DNA of 64,000 nucleotides, from the NCBI GenBank assembly GCA_035326705.1, contig DAOLES010000004.1, positions 127,908 through 191,907 on the forward strand. The letters are read 5' to 3'. Positions 43,176 through 51,038 of the stretch are shown one piece after another. The notes beneath the pieces were generated by a model. It did no database searches. It had not been told where the DNA came from and saw only the letters and a program-made list of their open reading frames with translations. The position numbers and the translations under genes were made by a program. Numbering within the stretch: position 1 is the stretch's first letter; each line of letters opens with the position of its first letter. This stretch comes from Oligoflexia bacterium. Its GTDB lineage: Bacteria; Bdellovibrionota_G; JALEGL01.

Positions 43176-43252
43176 TCTCAAAAGGTACGGCCTTACTTTT
43201 GAGAATAAAAAACATGGGTTTGATCTCAAAAGTAAGGCCGTACCTTTTGAGA
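43176..43252. repeat. Palindromic repeat family B, copy 1
   Basis: Two 29-base arms (43176-43204 and 43224-43252) are perfect reverse complements, starting TCTCAAAAGGTACGGCC and separated by 19 bases. Each arm is itself nearly palindromic. It ends one base before the stop codon of the gene at 43253. The same sequence recurs at 63177-63232. Confidence 0.92.
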
Positions 43253-43837
43253 TTATTTTTTTATGCAAATGCAGCCTTTTTTGTTTTCTGCTTTGAGTCG
43301 GGCTTCAAGCTTTGAATAATCCAGTTGATTTTTTTTGCGGTCCTCATTTTTTATTTGGCCACGCAGCATTTTTTTTAGTTTGAAACGCTCAATGGTATCA
43401 ATACTATGTTCAATGGCAGAATGCGTTTCTTCTAATTTTCGTTCTAAATTGAACTGACAATCATTAAAGTCTGTAAAACTTTTGTTGGACAACAGTTGAT
43501 TGCCCCAGTTCTTACATTGATCGACATTGGATTCTTCAACAAGCATGAAACTGCTTTTACCTTCTCCAGACTGCCCCGAACTTGAAGATGAATTACCTCC
43601 AAAACTAGGGGGGGTAAAAGGGGCATCAAAATCATCTTGATCTCCGAAGTCATCGTCCGAGCTGTTTGTGTTATTGTTGGAGGGCGCTCCATTGGAATTA
43701 CTGGGGGGTGTAACGGGTTCACCCCAAGGTGAATCATAAGGATTTAAAGGCGGCGGCGACTCATCATCTTGAGCAAAAAGACAAAGGCTAGCACTTAAAA
43801 AAAGAATGATGCAGTATTGAACGACGTAGATTTTCAT
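43253..43837 (-). CDS. Exported low-complexity protein, unrecognised
   Basis: The 194-residue product has a signal peptide (IILFLSASLCLFAQDD) and then a Pro/Ser/Asn/Asp-rich disordered region with short GGNSSSSSGQSG runs (about residues 25-100). A charged helical C-terminal region (LERKLEETHSAIEHSIDTIERFKLKKML) follows, ending in basic residues and two cysteines. I recognise no family. The stop codon directly abuts the family B palindrome, which could act on its mRNA 3' end. Confidence 0.65.
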   Translation of the reverse strand: MKIYVVQYCIILFLSASLCLFAQDDESPPPLNPYDSPWGEPVTPPSNSNGAPSNNNTNSSDDDFGDQDDFDAPFTPPSFGGNSSSSSGQSGEGKSSFMLVEESNVDQCKNWGNQLLSNKSFTDFNDCQFNLERKLEETHSAIEHSIDTIERFKLKKMLRGQIKNEDRKKNQLDYSKLEARLKAENKKGCICIKK

Positions 43838-44007
43838 TATAAATATACATTATACAGGTTTTTAAAGTCTAGGCTAGGACTGAATTGTCTGTGAATATGC
43901 GGTAAGAAGGAAAGGTTTTTTATAAAACAAAACAAGCATGGTTTTAATGTTTAAAGCCTAAGATCTTTTGTCTTGAAAGCCAATCAATGCTCTGATAGGC
44001 ATGGTTT

Positions 44008-44943
44008 ATGGATAAGTGTATTGCCATCGTAGGTTACGGCAATCAAGCCAAAGTTTGGGCTCAAAATTTAAGAGATTCTACTTGGCAGGTTACAATTTTG
44101 TTAAGAAAAACCAGTGCAAATTGGTCAAAAGCCATCAATGATGGCTTTGTTGTAGAAGAGACATCGCTGGCCAAAAATCATCCAGTTTTAGCAATTTTAA
44201 TCAGTGATCATGCCATGCTTGATTTTTTTGCTAATACAGTTTTGTCTGATGGAGCTAAGATTATTTATGCGCACGGTTCAACGCTTTTGTATCATTTTGA
44301 CCAACTACCCAAAACAATTTCACATTTGTTGTTGTCACCTAAAATGATCGCAGATGAAGTGCGAGAATGTTACCAAAACAATAAAGCTTTGCCCTGTGTA
44401 TTGGATGTTTTTCATAGTTCAAAGCCAGAAGAAGATTTGCAGTTTATTAAATATTTAGCAACTGCTTTAGGCTGTAATGGGCAAGAGCAAATGTTTTATG
44501 ATGTTAAGACAGAAGTGTACGCAGATTTTTTTTCTGAGCAAACAGTATTGTGTGGTGGGGTGCCTAAACTGTTGATGCAAGCGATAGATACAATGGTTCA
44601 AAATGGAATTCCAGAAGACTTGGCGTATTTAGAGTGTGTAAAAGAGTTAGAGATTTTTATGCGTTTGTTCAATGAAAAAGGTTTTTATCAAACCATGCAA
44701 AACATTAGTCCGTCTGCTTTGTATGGCAGCGCACTTTATGCGCAAAGACAAATGCCAGTCAAAGCTTTACAAGAAAGTTTTGATCAATGCATGGACGATA
44801 TTCAAAGTGGAAGGTTTTATCAAAGTTTACAAAAAGACAGTCAAAAAGGTTTAGAAGCAAGTCAAAGTTGGAAGCAAGAAATGAAAAGTTCTAAGTTTAA
44901 TTGTTTAAGTGAAGGCTATATAAAAAAGCATGATAAGGAATAG
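44008..44943 (+). CDS. Ketol-acid reductoisomerase-like protein, probable ketopantoate reductase
   Basis: The 311-residue protein matches IlvC: the Rossmann motif VGYGNQAKVWAQNLRDS near residue 7, HGSTLLYHF near residue 93, SPKMIADEVRECY near residue 113, and the metal and acid region KTEVYADFFSEQTVLCGG near residue 171, with YLECVKELEIFMRLFNEKG after it. It is somewhat shorter than typical IlvC. No ilv gene is nearby. Instead it is the first gene of a panB-coaX-coaBC-panC run, with panB starting six bases after its stop. IlvC reduces ketopantoate in organisms lacking PanE, so here it probably supplies pantoate. That role is inference from context. Confidence 0.82.
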   Translation: MDKCIAIVGYGNQAKVWAQNLRDSTWQVTILLRKTSANWSKAINDGFVVEETSLAKNHPVLAILISDHAMLDFFANTVLSDGAKIIYAHGSTLLYHFDQLPKTISHLLLSPKMIADEVRECYQNNKALPCVLDVFHSSKPEEDLQFIKYLATALGCNGQEQMFYDVKTEVYADFFSEQTVLCGGVPKLLMQAIDTMVQNGIPEDLAYLECVKELEIFMRLFNEKGFYQTMQNISPSALYGSALYAQRQMPVKALQESFDQCMDDIQSGRFYQSLQKDSQKGLEASQSWKQEMKSSKFNCLSEGYIKKHDKE

Positions 44944-44948
44944 TGAAT

Positions 44949-45722
44949 ATGAATAAACCTATGCGCATAAGCGATATACAAAATAAGAAAAAACAAGGTG
45001 AAAAAATCAGTATGTTAACAGCTTATGATTACCCCATAGCAAAAATATTGGATGAATCCGGTGTGGATATGCTTTTGGTTGGTGATTCTTTAGGCAATGT
45101 TGTGTTGGGTTATCCAGACACCTTAAGTGTAAGTATGCAGGATATGGTTCATCATTGTAGTGCTGTATCTAGAGCAACCAAACATGCATTGTTGGTGTGC
45201 GATATGCCATTTGGTTCGTATCAAGTGAGCCAGGAAAAGGCTGTTGCTAACGCTATTAAGTTAATGGCCAAAGGTAGAGCTCATGCGGTTAAGCTTGAAG
45301 GTGGAGAAGAGCTGGTTGATACAATAAAAAAAATTGTAGCTGCGGGTATTCCAGTCATGGGACATATTGGTTTACGCCCACAGTCCGTTCATCAGCAAAG
45401 TGGCTATAAAAAACAAGGTAAAACCGATACAGCCAAACAACAATTAATGAAAGATGCTAAAGCTTTAGAGAAGGCTGGAGTTTTTTCAATTGTATTGGAG
45501 TGTGTAGAAGAAACACTTGCGCAAGTTATCAGTAAAGAACTTAGCATACCAACCATTGGCATAGGTTCTGGAAAAGCATGTGATGGTCAAGTTTTAGTGA
45601 CATATGATATGTTGGGGCTTAATACAGGGTATGTTCCAAATTTTGTTAAGGTGACGGGCAACTTACAGCAAGTGATGCAGCAGGGTGTTGAACAGTACAA
45701 ACAATGGATTAATGAAAGTTAA
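44949..45722 (+). CDS. panB: 3-methyl-2-oxobutanoate hydroxymethyltransferase
   Basis: PanB makes ketopantoate from alpha-ketoisovalerate and methylene-tetrahydrofolate. I start it at ATG 44949; a GTG at 44943 overlapping the previous stop is possible. Family motifs include ISMLTAYDYPIAKILDESGVDMLLVGDSLGNVVLGY (residues 20-55), VCDMPFGSYQVS, VKLEGGEE, IPVMGHIGLRPQS and VLECVEETLAQVI. Metal-binding aspartates are in GDSLG and CDMPF. Length is typical. Second gene of the pantothenate/CoA run. Confidence 0.96.
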   Translation: MNKPMRISDIQNKKKQGEKISMLTAYDYPIAKILDESGVDMLLVGDSLGNVVLGYPDTLSVSMQDMVHHCSAVSRATKHALLVCDMPFGSYQVSQEKAVANAIKLMAKGRAHAVKLEGGEELVDTIKKIVAAGIPVMGHIGLRPQSVHQQSGYKKQGKTDTAKQQLMKDAKALEKAGVFSIVLECVEETLAQVISKELSIPTIGIGSGKACDGQVLVTYDMLGLNTGYVPNFVKVTGNLQQVMQQGVEQYKQWINES

Positions 45723-45734
45723 TAGGACAATACA

Positions 45735-46505
45735 ATGTTATTGATTGATGTTGGAAATACAAAAACAGCTTTGGCTTGGGCAGACCAAGGAAAAATATTA
45801 TACAGTTGGAAAATAGCAACGCATGCGCATAGACTTAAAGATGAATATATTGTATTTATCAATCAGGTTTTTAAAGAAAAAAATTTGCCCAGTATCAATG
45901 ATGAAACACCTGTTGTTTTGTGTTCCGTTGTTCCAAAGGTAAGTTCAGAGTTAACCAAACTAAGCAAACGCGTGTTTGTTTTACATTCTGCAATTGAAGT
46001 ATCCTTTAAAATAAAAGTTGAGTCGCCACATACCATTGGCGCAGATAGACTGGCAGATTTAGAAGCAGCATTGCAGCATTATGAAACACCATTGATTGTT
46101 ATTGATTTTGGAACAGCAACCACTTTGAGTGTGGTGAATGAAAAAAAAGAGTTCATTGGCGGTCTTATTTGTCCCGGTTTTGGTATTTCTGCTGAAGCTT
46201 TATTTGAAAAAGCAGCAGCTTTGAGTTCAATTCATTATAATAAAAGTGATAGTATTGTTGGATTTAATACACAAACCGCATTGTCTAATGGAGTTTGTAT
46301 GGGGCACGCCAGTATGGTGGAAGCCTTGGTGCAAAAAATCTGTGCAGAAAAGCAATGGACCAAGACGCAAGTGATTGCCACAGGGGGTGCATTGGATAGC
46401 ATTGGCCAATACTTACCTAACAATTTTATTGCGCATGAGCACTTGGCCTTGCATGGTTTGCTTAAACTGGGTGAAAAACAATTTTTTAAAAAAAATAAAG
46501 CATGA
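45735..46505 (+). CDS. coaX: Type III pantothenate kinase
   Basis: CoaX phosphorylates pantothenate, the first committed CoA step, and unlike type I enzymes is not inhibited by CoA. The 256-residue protein has the ASKHA phosphate motif LLIDVGNTKTALAW at the N-terminus, GADRLADLEAAL near residue 100 and VIDFGTATTLSVV near residue 123, followed by GGLICPGFGIS and a late VIATGGALDSIG. The start follows panB after 12 bases, and its stop overlaps the coaBC start by four bases. Confidence 0.96.
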   Translation: MLLIDVGNTKTALAWADQGKILYSWKIATHAHRLKDEYIVFINQVFKEKNLPSINDETPVVLCSVVPKVSSELTKLSKRVFVLHSAIEVSFKIKVESPHTIGADRLADLEAALQHYETPLIVIDFGTATTLSVVNEKKEFIGGLICPGFGISAEALFEKAAALSSIHYNKSDSIVGFNTQTALSNGVCMGHASMVEALVQKICAEKQWTKTQVIATGGALDSIGQYLPNNFIAHEHLALHGLLKLGEKQFFKKNKA

Positions 46506-47698
46506 ATTTACAAGGTAAAAATATTCTATTGGCGGTGACGGGCGGAATAGCCGCATACAAGGCCTGTGAAGTTTTAAGAATATTGCAAAAAAAAGGTGCG
46601 CAAGTAACAGTGCTCATGACAAATGCTGCTAAAGCTTTTGTAGGTGAGTTAACCTTTGAAGCTTTATCACAAAAAACAGTTTACAGTGATATGCTAGAAG
46701 GAGCAGATAAAGGAATTGCTCATATTGATTTAGTGAAAAAGCATGATTGTTTATTGGTTGTGCCAGCCACAGCAGAGTCTATTGCTAAATTCAGCTGGGG
46801 TAGAGCAGATGATTTACTGTCAGCGGTTTTTTTGGCATTTGATAAACCAAAGTTTATTGCGCCAGCCATGAATACAAGAATGTGGCACAATCCAATAACT
46901 CAAGAAAATATTAGCCATCTAAAACAGCAAGGAGTTATTTTTATTGATCCTCAATTAGGTGAGTTGGCCTGCAAAGACGAAGGACTTGGAAAATTAGCCA
47001 ATGAAGAAACGATTCTAGAATGTGTAGAAAATTATATTCAAAAACAAAACAGTTTGCAGGGTAAAAAAGTTGTCATCACTGCTGGACCAACAAGAGAGTA
47101 TATTGATCCGGTGAGGTTTATTAGCTCTCCTTCAACGGGCAGAATGGGGTATTCTATTGCAAAAGAAGCAAGTTTGCGTGGAGCAGAAGTGATTTTGATT
47201 TCTGGGCCAGTATCGATAAAAGCAGATTTTAAAGCAAACATGGTTCATGTAAATACTGCTCAAGAAATGTTTGAGGCATGTCAAAAATATATGGATTATG
47301 ATTATTTTTTTGCAACTGCAGCTGTTTCAGATTACGTACCGGTGCATGAGGAAAAAAATAAAATCAAAAAAAACAGTCAAGATATGACACTTAATCTAAA
47401 AACTACACAAGACATTGCATTGTTTATAGGTAAGCATAAAAATCAAAAACAAACTTTGATAGCTTTTGCTGCAGAAACACAAAGCACTATAGAAAATGCT
47501 CTGGAAAAGATGCGTAAAAAAAATGCAGATGTCATTGTTGCTAATGAAGTTTATAAAGATGAAAAAGGCTTTGGTTCTGGTAATAGCAGTGTACATTTCA
47601 TAGCCCGTAATGAAACAAAAGCCTATCAAACGCATGATAATATATCCAAATCAGAAATTGCAGCGTGTTTATGGCATTGGCTATTAAATGAAAGTTGA
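46502..47698 (+). CDS. coaBC: Bifunctional phosphopantothenoylcysteine synthetase/decarboxylase
   Basis: CoaBC adds cysteine to 4'-phosphopantothenate (CoaB) and decarboxylates the product (CoaC). The 398-residue protein has an FMN-binding CoaC half, starting ILLAVTGGIAAYKACEVLR, with PAMNTRMW near residue 121, GELACKDEGLGKLAN near residue 158, and a His-containing DKGIAHIDLV. The CoaB half has VITAGPTREYIDPVRFISSPSTGRMG near residue 190. The start overlaps coaX by four bases (ATGA), so translation is coupled. panC follows. Confidence 0.96.
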   Translation: MNLQGKNILLAVTGGIAAYKACEVLRILQKKGAQVTVLMTNAAKAFVGELTFEALSQKTVYSDMLEGADKGIAHIDLVKKHDCLLVVPATAESIAKFSWGRADDLLSAVFLAFDKPKFIAPAMNTRMWHNPITQENISHLKQQGVIFIDPQLGELACKDEGLGKLANEETILECVENYIQKQNSLQGKKVVITAGPTREYIDPVRFISSPSTGRMGYSIAKEASLRGAEVILISGPVSIKADFKANMVHVNTAQEMFEACQKYMDYDYFFATAAVSDYVPVHEEKNKIKKNSQDMTLNLKTTQDIALFIGKHKNQKQTLIAFAAETQSTIENALEKMRKKNADVIVANEVYKDEKGFGSGNSSVHFIARNETKAYQTHDNISKSEIAACLWHWLLNES

Positions 47699-47700
47699 TT

Positions 47701-48546
47701 ATGCGAGTAGTAAAAAACTTTTTAGAACTAAAGCAAGTCATTGAAAATATTAAACAGGACAAAAAAACTTTAGGATTTGTTCCCACTATGGGAGCGCTGC
47801 ATGCCGGACATTTATCATTGGTTGATGCCAGTAAAAAAAAATGTCAACAAACGGCGGTGAGTATTTTTGTTAACCCCATGCAATTTGGACCCAATGAAGA
47901 TTTAAACAAATATCCTCGACCTTTAGAAAAAGATTTAGCTATGTGTGAACAAGCTGGGGTAGATTTTGTTTTTGTACCAAGTGTTGAGATGATATATCCT
48001 AAGGGGTTTTCATTTAAAATTGTTGAGAGTTTTTTTTCAAGCCATTTATGTGGTGCTTATCGTAAAGGTTATTTTGATGGCATTTGTACGGTGGTCATGA
48101 AGCTTTTGCATTTAGTCCCCTGCGATCAATTGTTTATGGGTTTAAAAGATGTAGAGCAAGTAAAGGTTATTGATGAAATGATTAAAGCGTTTCATTTATC
48201 AGTTGAGATGGTGGCTTGTCCTACAGTTAGAGAAGACAATGGTTTAGCTATGAGTTCCAGAAATCAGTATTTGTCAGAAGAAGAAAAAGATGTTGCCAAG
48301 CATTTGTATCAAGCGCTGTGCTTAATTAAAGAAAAAAGCCAATTGGGTGAGTATGATACACAAACTTTAATTGATGCTGCCAAAGACTATTTAAAACAAT
48401 ATTCTAAGATAGAGGTACAGTATTTAAAAATTTTACACTGGGAAGACTTTTTACCCACAAAGAAAATACAGCGTAAATATGTTGTAGCCTTGGCAGCTTT
48501 TGTTGGAACGACTCGGTTAATTGATAATCTAATCGTTGATCTTTAA
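47701..48546 (+). CDS. panC: Pantoate-beta-alanine ligase
   Basis: PanC joins pantoate and beta-alanine with ATP to give pantothenate. The ATG at 47701 (MRVVKNFLELKQVIENI) follows the coaBC stop by two bases; a TTG six bases earlier is unlikely. Family motifs are FVPTMGALHAGHLSLV near residue 26, FVNPMQFGPNEDLNKYPR, LFMGLKDVEQVKVI and REDNGLAMSSRNQYL. Length is typical. panD, the beta-alanine source in many bacteria, is not in the window. Confidence 0.96.
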   Translation: MRVVKNFLELKQVIENIKQDKKTLGFVPTMGALHAGHLSLVDASKKKCQQTAVSIFVNPMQFGPNEDLNKYPRPLEKDLAMCEQAGVDFVFVPSVEMIYPKGFSFKIVESFFSSHLCGAYRKGYFDGICTVVMKLLHLVPCDQLFMGLKDVEQVKVIDEMIKAFHLSVEMVACPTVREDNGLAMSSRNQYLSEEEKDVAKHLYQALCLIKEKSQLGEYDTQTLIDAAKDYLKQYSKIEVQYLKILHWEDFLPTKKIQRKYVVALAAFVGTTRLIDNLIVDL

Positions 48547-48570
48547 GCTAAGGCAATATAAAAGGCATTC

Positions 48571-49398
48571 ATGGAAAAAATTCAAAATATGCATTCAAAC
48601 GAAACCTTGCAGAACATTGGACAAAGTTTATTGACTGTTTTTTTGTTGGGTTTGAGTTTTTTATTAATGGTGAATGGTTTAGGCCTGAAGTTTGCTGTAT
48701 ATTTAATGATTATTTTTCTGTGTAAAGAAGTGGGCTATTATCTTGCGTTGAAAAAAAAAGGTCATTATTATTATCCAGCCTATGTTTTACCTTTTCCGTA
48801 TCCTTTTGGTAGTTTAGGTACGTTTCGCAGCATTAAATCTATTAAGCATAATTCAAAGTTGGATATTCATGTGCACACACAAGGGGTTTTTTATGCCTTC
48901 ATTGCTAGCGTTATTATGATGTTTATGGGCTTAAAAGCTTCAGGCTTTTCCGATACTGTAGAACATGGTTATCAGTTTTTATGGGGACATAATTTATTAA
49001 GTACATTCCTACATTATGTTTTAGACATGTACCCAAAAGAAGGATCTTTGTTAAATTATGATCCTTTATATTTAGCTGGCTTAGCAGGGTCATTTACTTG
49101 TGCTTTGGTTTTATTGCCTATTGGACAGCTTAATGGCGGCTTTATTGCACGACAAGTTTTAGGTGATCGATACATTTGGCTGTCAGGTTTTTGTTGCGTT
49201 GTTTTATTTGTTTTGGGTTTTACGCATCACTATGTTTGGCATATGATTATGTCTATGTTTTTACTGTTCACCTATAATCATCAAAATGAGAATAAAATCA
49301 TAAAAAAACCAACGGGGACTGAAAAAATAAAAGTTTTTTTATGCCTATTGATTTTTATTTTATGTTTTATAGCAAAGCCTTATGTTTTTTCTATATAA
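48571..49398 (+). CDS. Site-2-protease-like (M50) membrane protein without the catalytic residues
   Basis: The 275-residue protein has six or more hydrophobic segments and the layout of M50 peptidases related to plastid EGY proteins. The segment that should hold HExxH reads FLCKEVGYYLALKK (K52-E53-V54-G55-Y56), so both zinc histidines are replaced. PFPYPFGSLGTFRSIKS (residues 74-90) matches the conserved P-F-x-F-G-T-F-G region. The third ligand motif, normally LDGG, reads LLPIGQLNGGFIARQVLG (Asn188 for Asp). Three zinc ligands are therefore missing, so it is probably a non-proteolytic homologue. It is 25 bases after panC and may be cotranscribed. Confidence 0.75.
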   Translation: MEKIQNMHSNETLQNIGQSLLTVFLLGLSFLLMVNGLGLKFAVYLMIIFLCKEVGYYLALKKKGHYYYPAYVLPFPYPFGSLGTFRSIKSIKHNSKLDIHVHTQGVFYAFIASVIMMFMGLKASGFSDTVEHGYQFLWGHNLLSTFLHYVLDMYPKEGSLLNYDPLYLAGLAGSFTCALVLLPIGQLNGGFIARQVLGDRYIWLSGFCCVVLFVLGFTHHYVWHMIMSMFLLFTYNHQNENKIIKKPTGTEKIKVFLCLLIFILCFIAKPYVFSI

Positions 49399-49426
49399 AC
49401 GCATTGCATAAAAATATAAAATCCTA

Positions 49427-49457
49427 TTGACTAAATTAACTTATAGATTATTATATA
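49427..49457 (+). promoter_or_regulatory. Promoter of the candidate 6S-like RNA
   Basis: TTGACT at 49427-49432 is followed after 16 bases by TATTAT (49449-49454), with TATATA offset by three bases as an alternative. Transcription would start at about 49460, at the 5' arm of the closing stem. Confidence 0.55.
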
Positions 49458-49657
49458 AGATGTAGTGCGGCTGAAGCATTGGTGATGAGTCACTAACGTA
49501 TTTTTGTCTCATTAACTTTTTTTTATCGGGATTTGTTCCTATTTGTGGAGCGTTAGGCTTGACGTGATCAAGTAACCAGAAGCAAATAAACGAAACCCAC
49601 CTGTTAGCAGGAAGATAAAAATACTGCATTCACACGGTGTGTTTGGCGGCTACATTT
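49458..49657 (+). ncRNA. Candidate 6S-like regulatory RNA
   Basis: No gene fits this 440-base gap, but it contains a rod-shaped fold with its own promoter and terminator. Closing stem: AGATGTAG (49458-49465) with CTACATTT (49650-49657). Second stem: GTATTTTTGTC (49498-49508) with GATAAAAATAC (49614-49624), 11 bp with one G-U. Then a large internal bubble, unpaired on the 5' side and carrying a small hairpin CCTG-TTAG-CAGG on the 3' side. Then TTTGTT/AACGAA and TATTTG/CAAATA, capped by CTTGA-CGTGA-TCAAG. A 200-nt rod with a central bubble is the known 6S layout, in which the bubble mimics an open promoter. I drew this fold by hand and no covariance search was possible. Confidence 0.5.
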
Positions 49658-49660
49658 AAA

Positions 49661-49704
49661 AACTCCATGTGCTTCAAGAATTTTAGAACCATGGGGTTTT
49701 TTTT
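49661..49704 (+). terminator. Rho-independent terminator after the candidate RNA
   Basis: AACTCCATG (49661-49669) pairs with CATGGGGTT (49690-49698, one G-U), with an inner weak stem in the loop, followed by a run of T. Confidence 0.75.
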
Positions 49705-49838
49705 ATGTGCAAGGAGATCAAATAAATGACCTCATAAGCACGTATTTATGGATATTGTATGCATCTTATCCAGTAATTATCATGTCCCCATTTTTAAAAA
49801 TATAGACAAAAGTGAATCGTGTTTATATTGTGAGGATT

Positions 49839-50513
49839 ATGAATATTACACAAACAGTTGCCATTGTTGGCAGAGAAGCATTTTTAAGAAAAACCTACAG
49901 CCATTTATTTTTTGCTATTTTAGGTCTAGTTGGTCTGGAGTATTTATTTTTTAGCACTGGCTTTGATCGCACCGCTTTAGCCATCGTACAAAAGGTTAAC
50001 TGGTTATGGATATTAGGTGCGTTTATGCTGGTGGCTTGGTTGGCTACACGGACAGCACACACAGCAGAAACCAAATTAGGTCAGTATCTGGCTTTATCAG
50101 CTTATGTTTTAGCTGAGGCATTAATTTTATTGCCCATGCTAGCCATTGCTTATTATTCTGGTCATGCTCAAAGCATAGAAAATGCAGCATATATAACTAT
50201 CATTGCTTTTTTAGCCTTAACAGCGATTGTATTTATGACTAAAAAAGACTTTAGTTTTTTAAGAACCGCCTTGATGTGGGGTGGTATTGTGGCTTTATTG
50301 GCCATCGTGGCTGGAGGCATCTTTGGTTTTAGTTTGGGGCATTGGTTTTCTATGGCCATGATTTTATTGGCCGGGGCTGCAATTTTATATGACACATCTA
50401 ATGTTTTACACCATTATCCACAGGATAAATATGTATCAGCATCACTACAGCTGTTTGCTTCTGTGGCTTTAATGTTTTGGTATGTGTTGCAGTTACTTAT
50501 GTCACGTGACTAA
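49839..50513 (+). CDS. Bax inhibitor-1 (BI-1/YccA) family membrane protein
   Basis: The ATG at 49839 (MNITQTVAIVGREAFLRKTYSHLF), preceded by GAGGATT, gives 224 residues; a GTG at 49812 would add nine. The protein has seven hydrophobic segments, as in the TMBIM/BI-1 family. The N-terminal FLRKTYSHLFFAILGLVGLEYL is the usual family opening, and the C-terminal AAILYDTSNVLHHYPQDKYVSASLQLFASVALMFWYVLQLL is the conserved last pair of helices, including the Asp involved in the proton/calcium site of homologues. YccA interacts with FtsH in E. coli. No partner gene is adjacent. Confidence 0.92.
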   Translation: MNITQTVAIVGREAFLRKTYSHLFFAILGLVGLEYLFFSTGFDRTALAIVQKVNWLWILGAFMLVAWLATRTAHTAETKLGQYLALSAYVLAEALILLPMLAIAYYSGHAQSIENAAYITIIAFLALTAIVFMTKKDFSFLRTALMWGGIVALLAIVAGGIFGFSLGHWFSMAMILLAGAAILYDTSNVLHHYPQDKYVSASLQLFASVALMFWYVLQLLMSRD

Positions 50514-50524
50514 GTAGTATAGAA

Positions 50525-50599
50525 ACGGAAATTTTTGCACGGCCACGGCTGATGGGTGTTTTAGTTGCCTCGTCTCAATCTGCACAAAACTTTCCTTCC
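50525..50599 (+). repeat. Palindromic repeat family D, copy 1
   Basis: GGAAATTTTTGC at 50527-50538 pairs with GCACAAAACTTTCC at 50582-50595, with mismatches. The inner part is different from the second copy. It begins 12 bases after the stop of the BI-1 gene. ATCTGCACAAAACTTT near its end recurs at 62769-62773 and around it. Confidence 0.5.
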
Positions 50600-50619
50600 A
50601 TAAGTTTGGGGTATATTAA

Positions 50620-50925
50620 ATGTACGAAGAGAAACAACAACGACTAAGAAAACGTAACCGTTGGTTGCAAATAAGTTTGTTGCTTTTAGCAATCATGCTG
50701 CCTGTGGGTTTTATGACTTATAATGTAGTGACCACGCAAACTATTAAATGCAATGTGTGTGTAACCTACAAAGGTAGGCAGCAATGTAAAGAAGCCACAG
50801 GTCCAGCCATTAAAGAATGTTCCATCACTGCCATTGATAATGCTTGTGCCTTTATAGCATCAGGAATGACTGAAGTTATGGCTTGTACTACAGAAGCTGA
50901 CTACGATATCAAACAAATCAATTGA
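50620..50925 (+). CDS. Small bitopic protein with an exported cysteine-rich domain
   Basis: The 101-residue product has a basic N-terminus (EEKQQRLRKRNRW), one hydrophobic helix (LQISLLLLAIMLPVGFMTYNVV), and an outside domain with six cysteines (KCNVCVTYKGRQQCKEA, IKECSI, DNACAFI, MACTTE). It is probably an inner-membrane protein with a small disulphide-bonded periplasmic domain. I recognise no family. No neighbour gives a functional hint. Confidence 0.65.
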   Translation: MYEEKQQRLRKRNRWLQISLLLLAIMLPVGFMTYNVVTTQTIKCNVCVTYKGRQQCKEATGPAIKECSITAIDNACAFIASGMTEVMACTTEADYDIKQIN

Positions 50926-51038
50926 TATTGATGGTGTAAAAGTTAATGGCTTTATAAAAAATATTTATCAAAACATCTATTGTAATTAAAATAATTTTAT
51001 GATTTAGGATCATTGTATAAAATTTTTTAGGGGGAAAT

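Noticed and set aside
43149..43268. 40-residue N-terminal extension of the small gene at 42981
   Set aside because: Most of it is encoded by the family B palindrome; a normal start with a weak ribosome site lies at 43148.
49441..49629. 62-residue minus-strand open frame in the 49.4-49.8 kb gap
   Set aside because: Antisense to the candidate RNA, with no ribosome site or family likeness. It is better explained by the RNA structure.
49748..49954. 68-residue plus-strand open frame before the BI-1 gene
   Set aside because: Overlaps the BI-1 coding start in another frame and has no supporting features.
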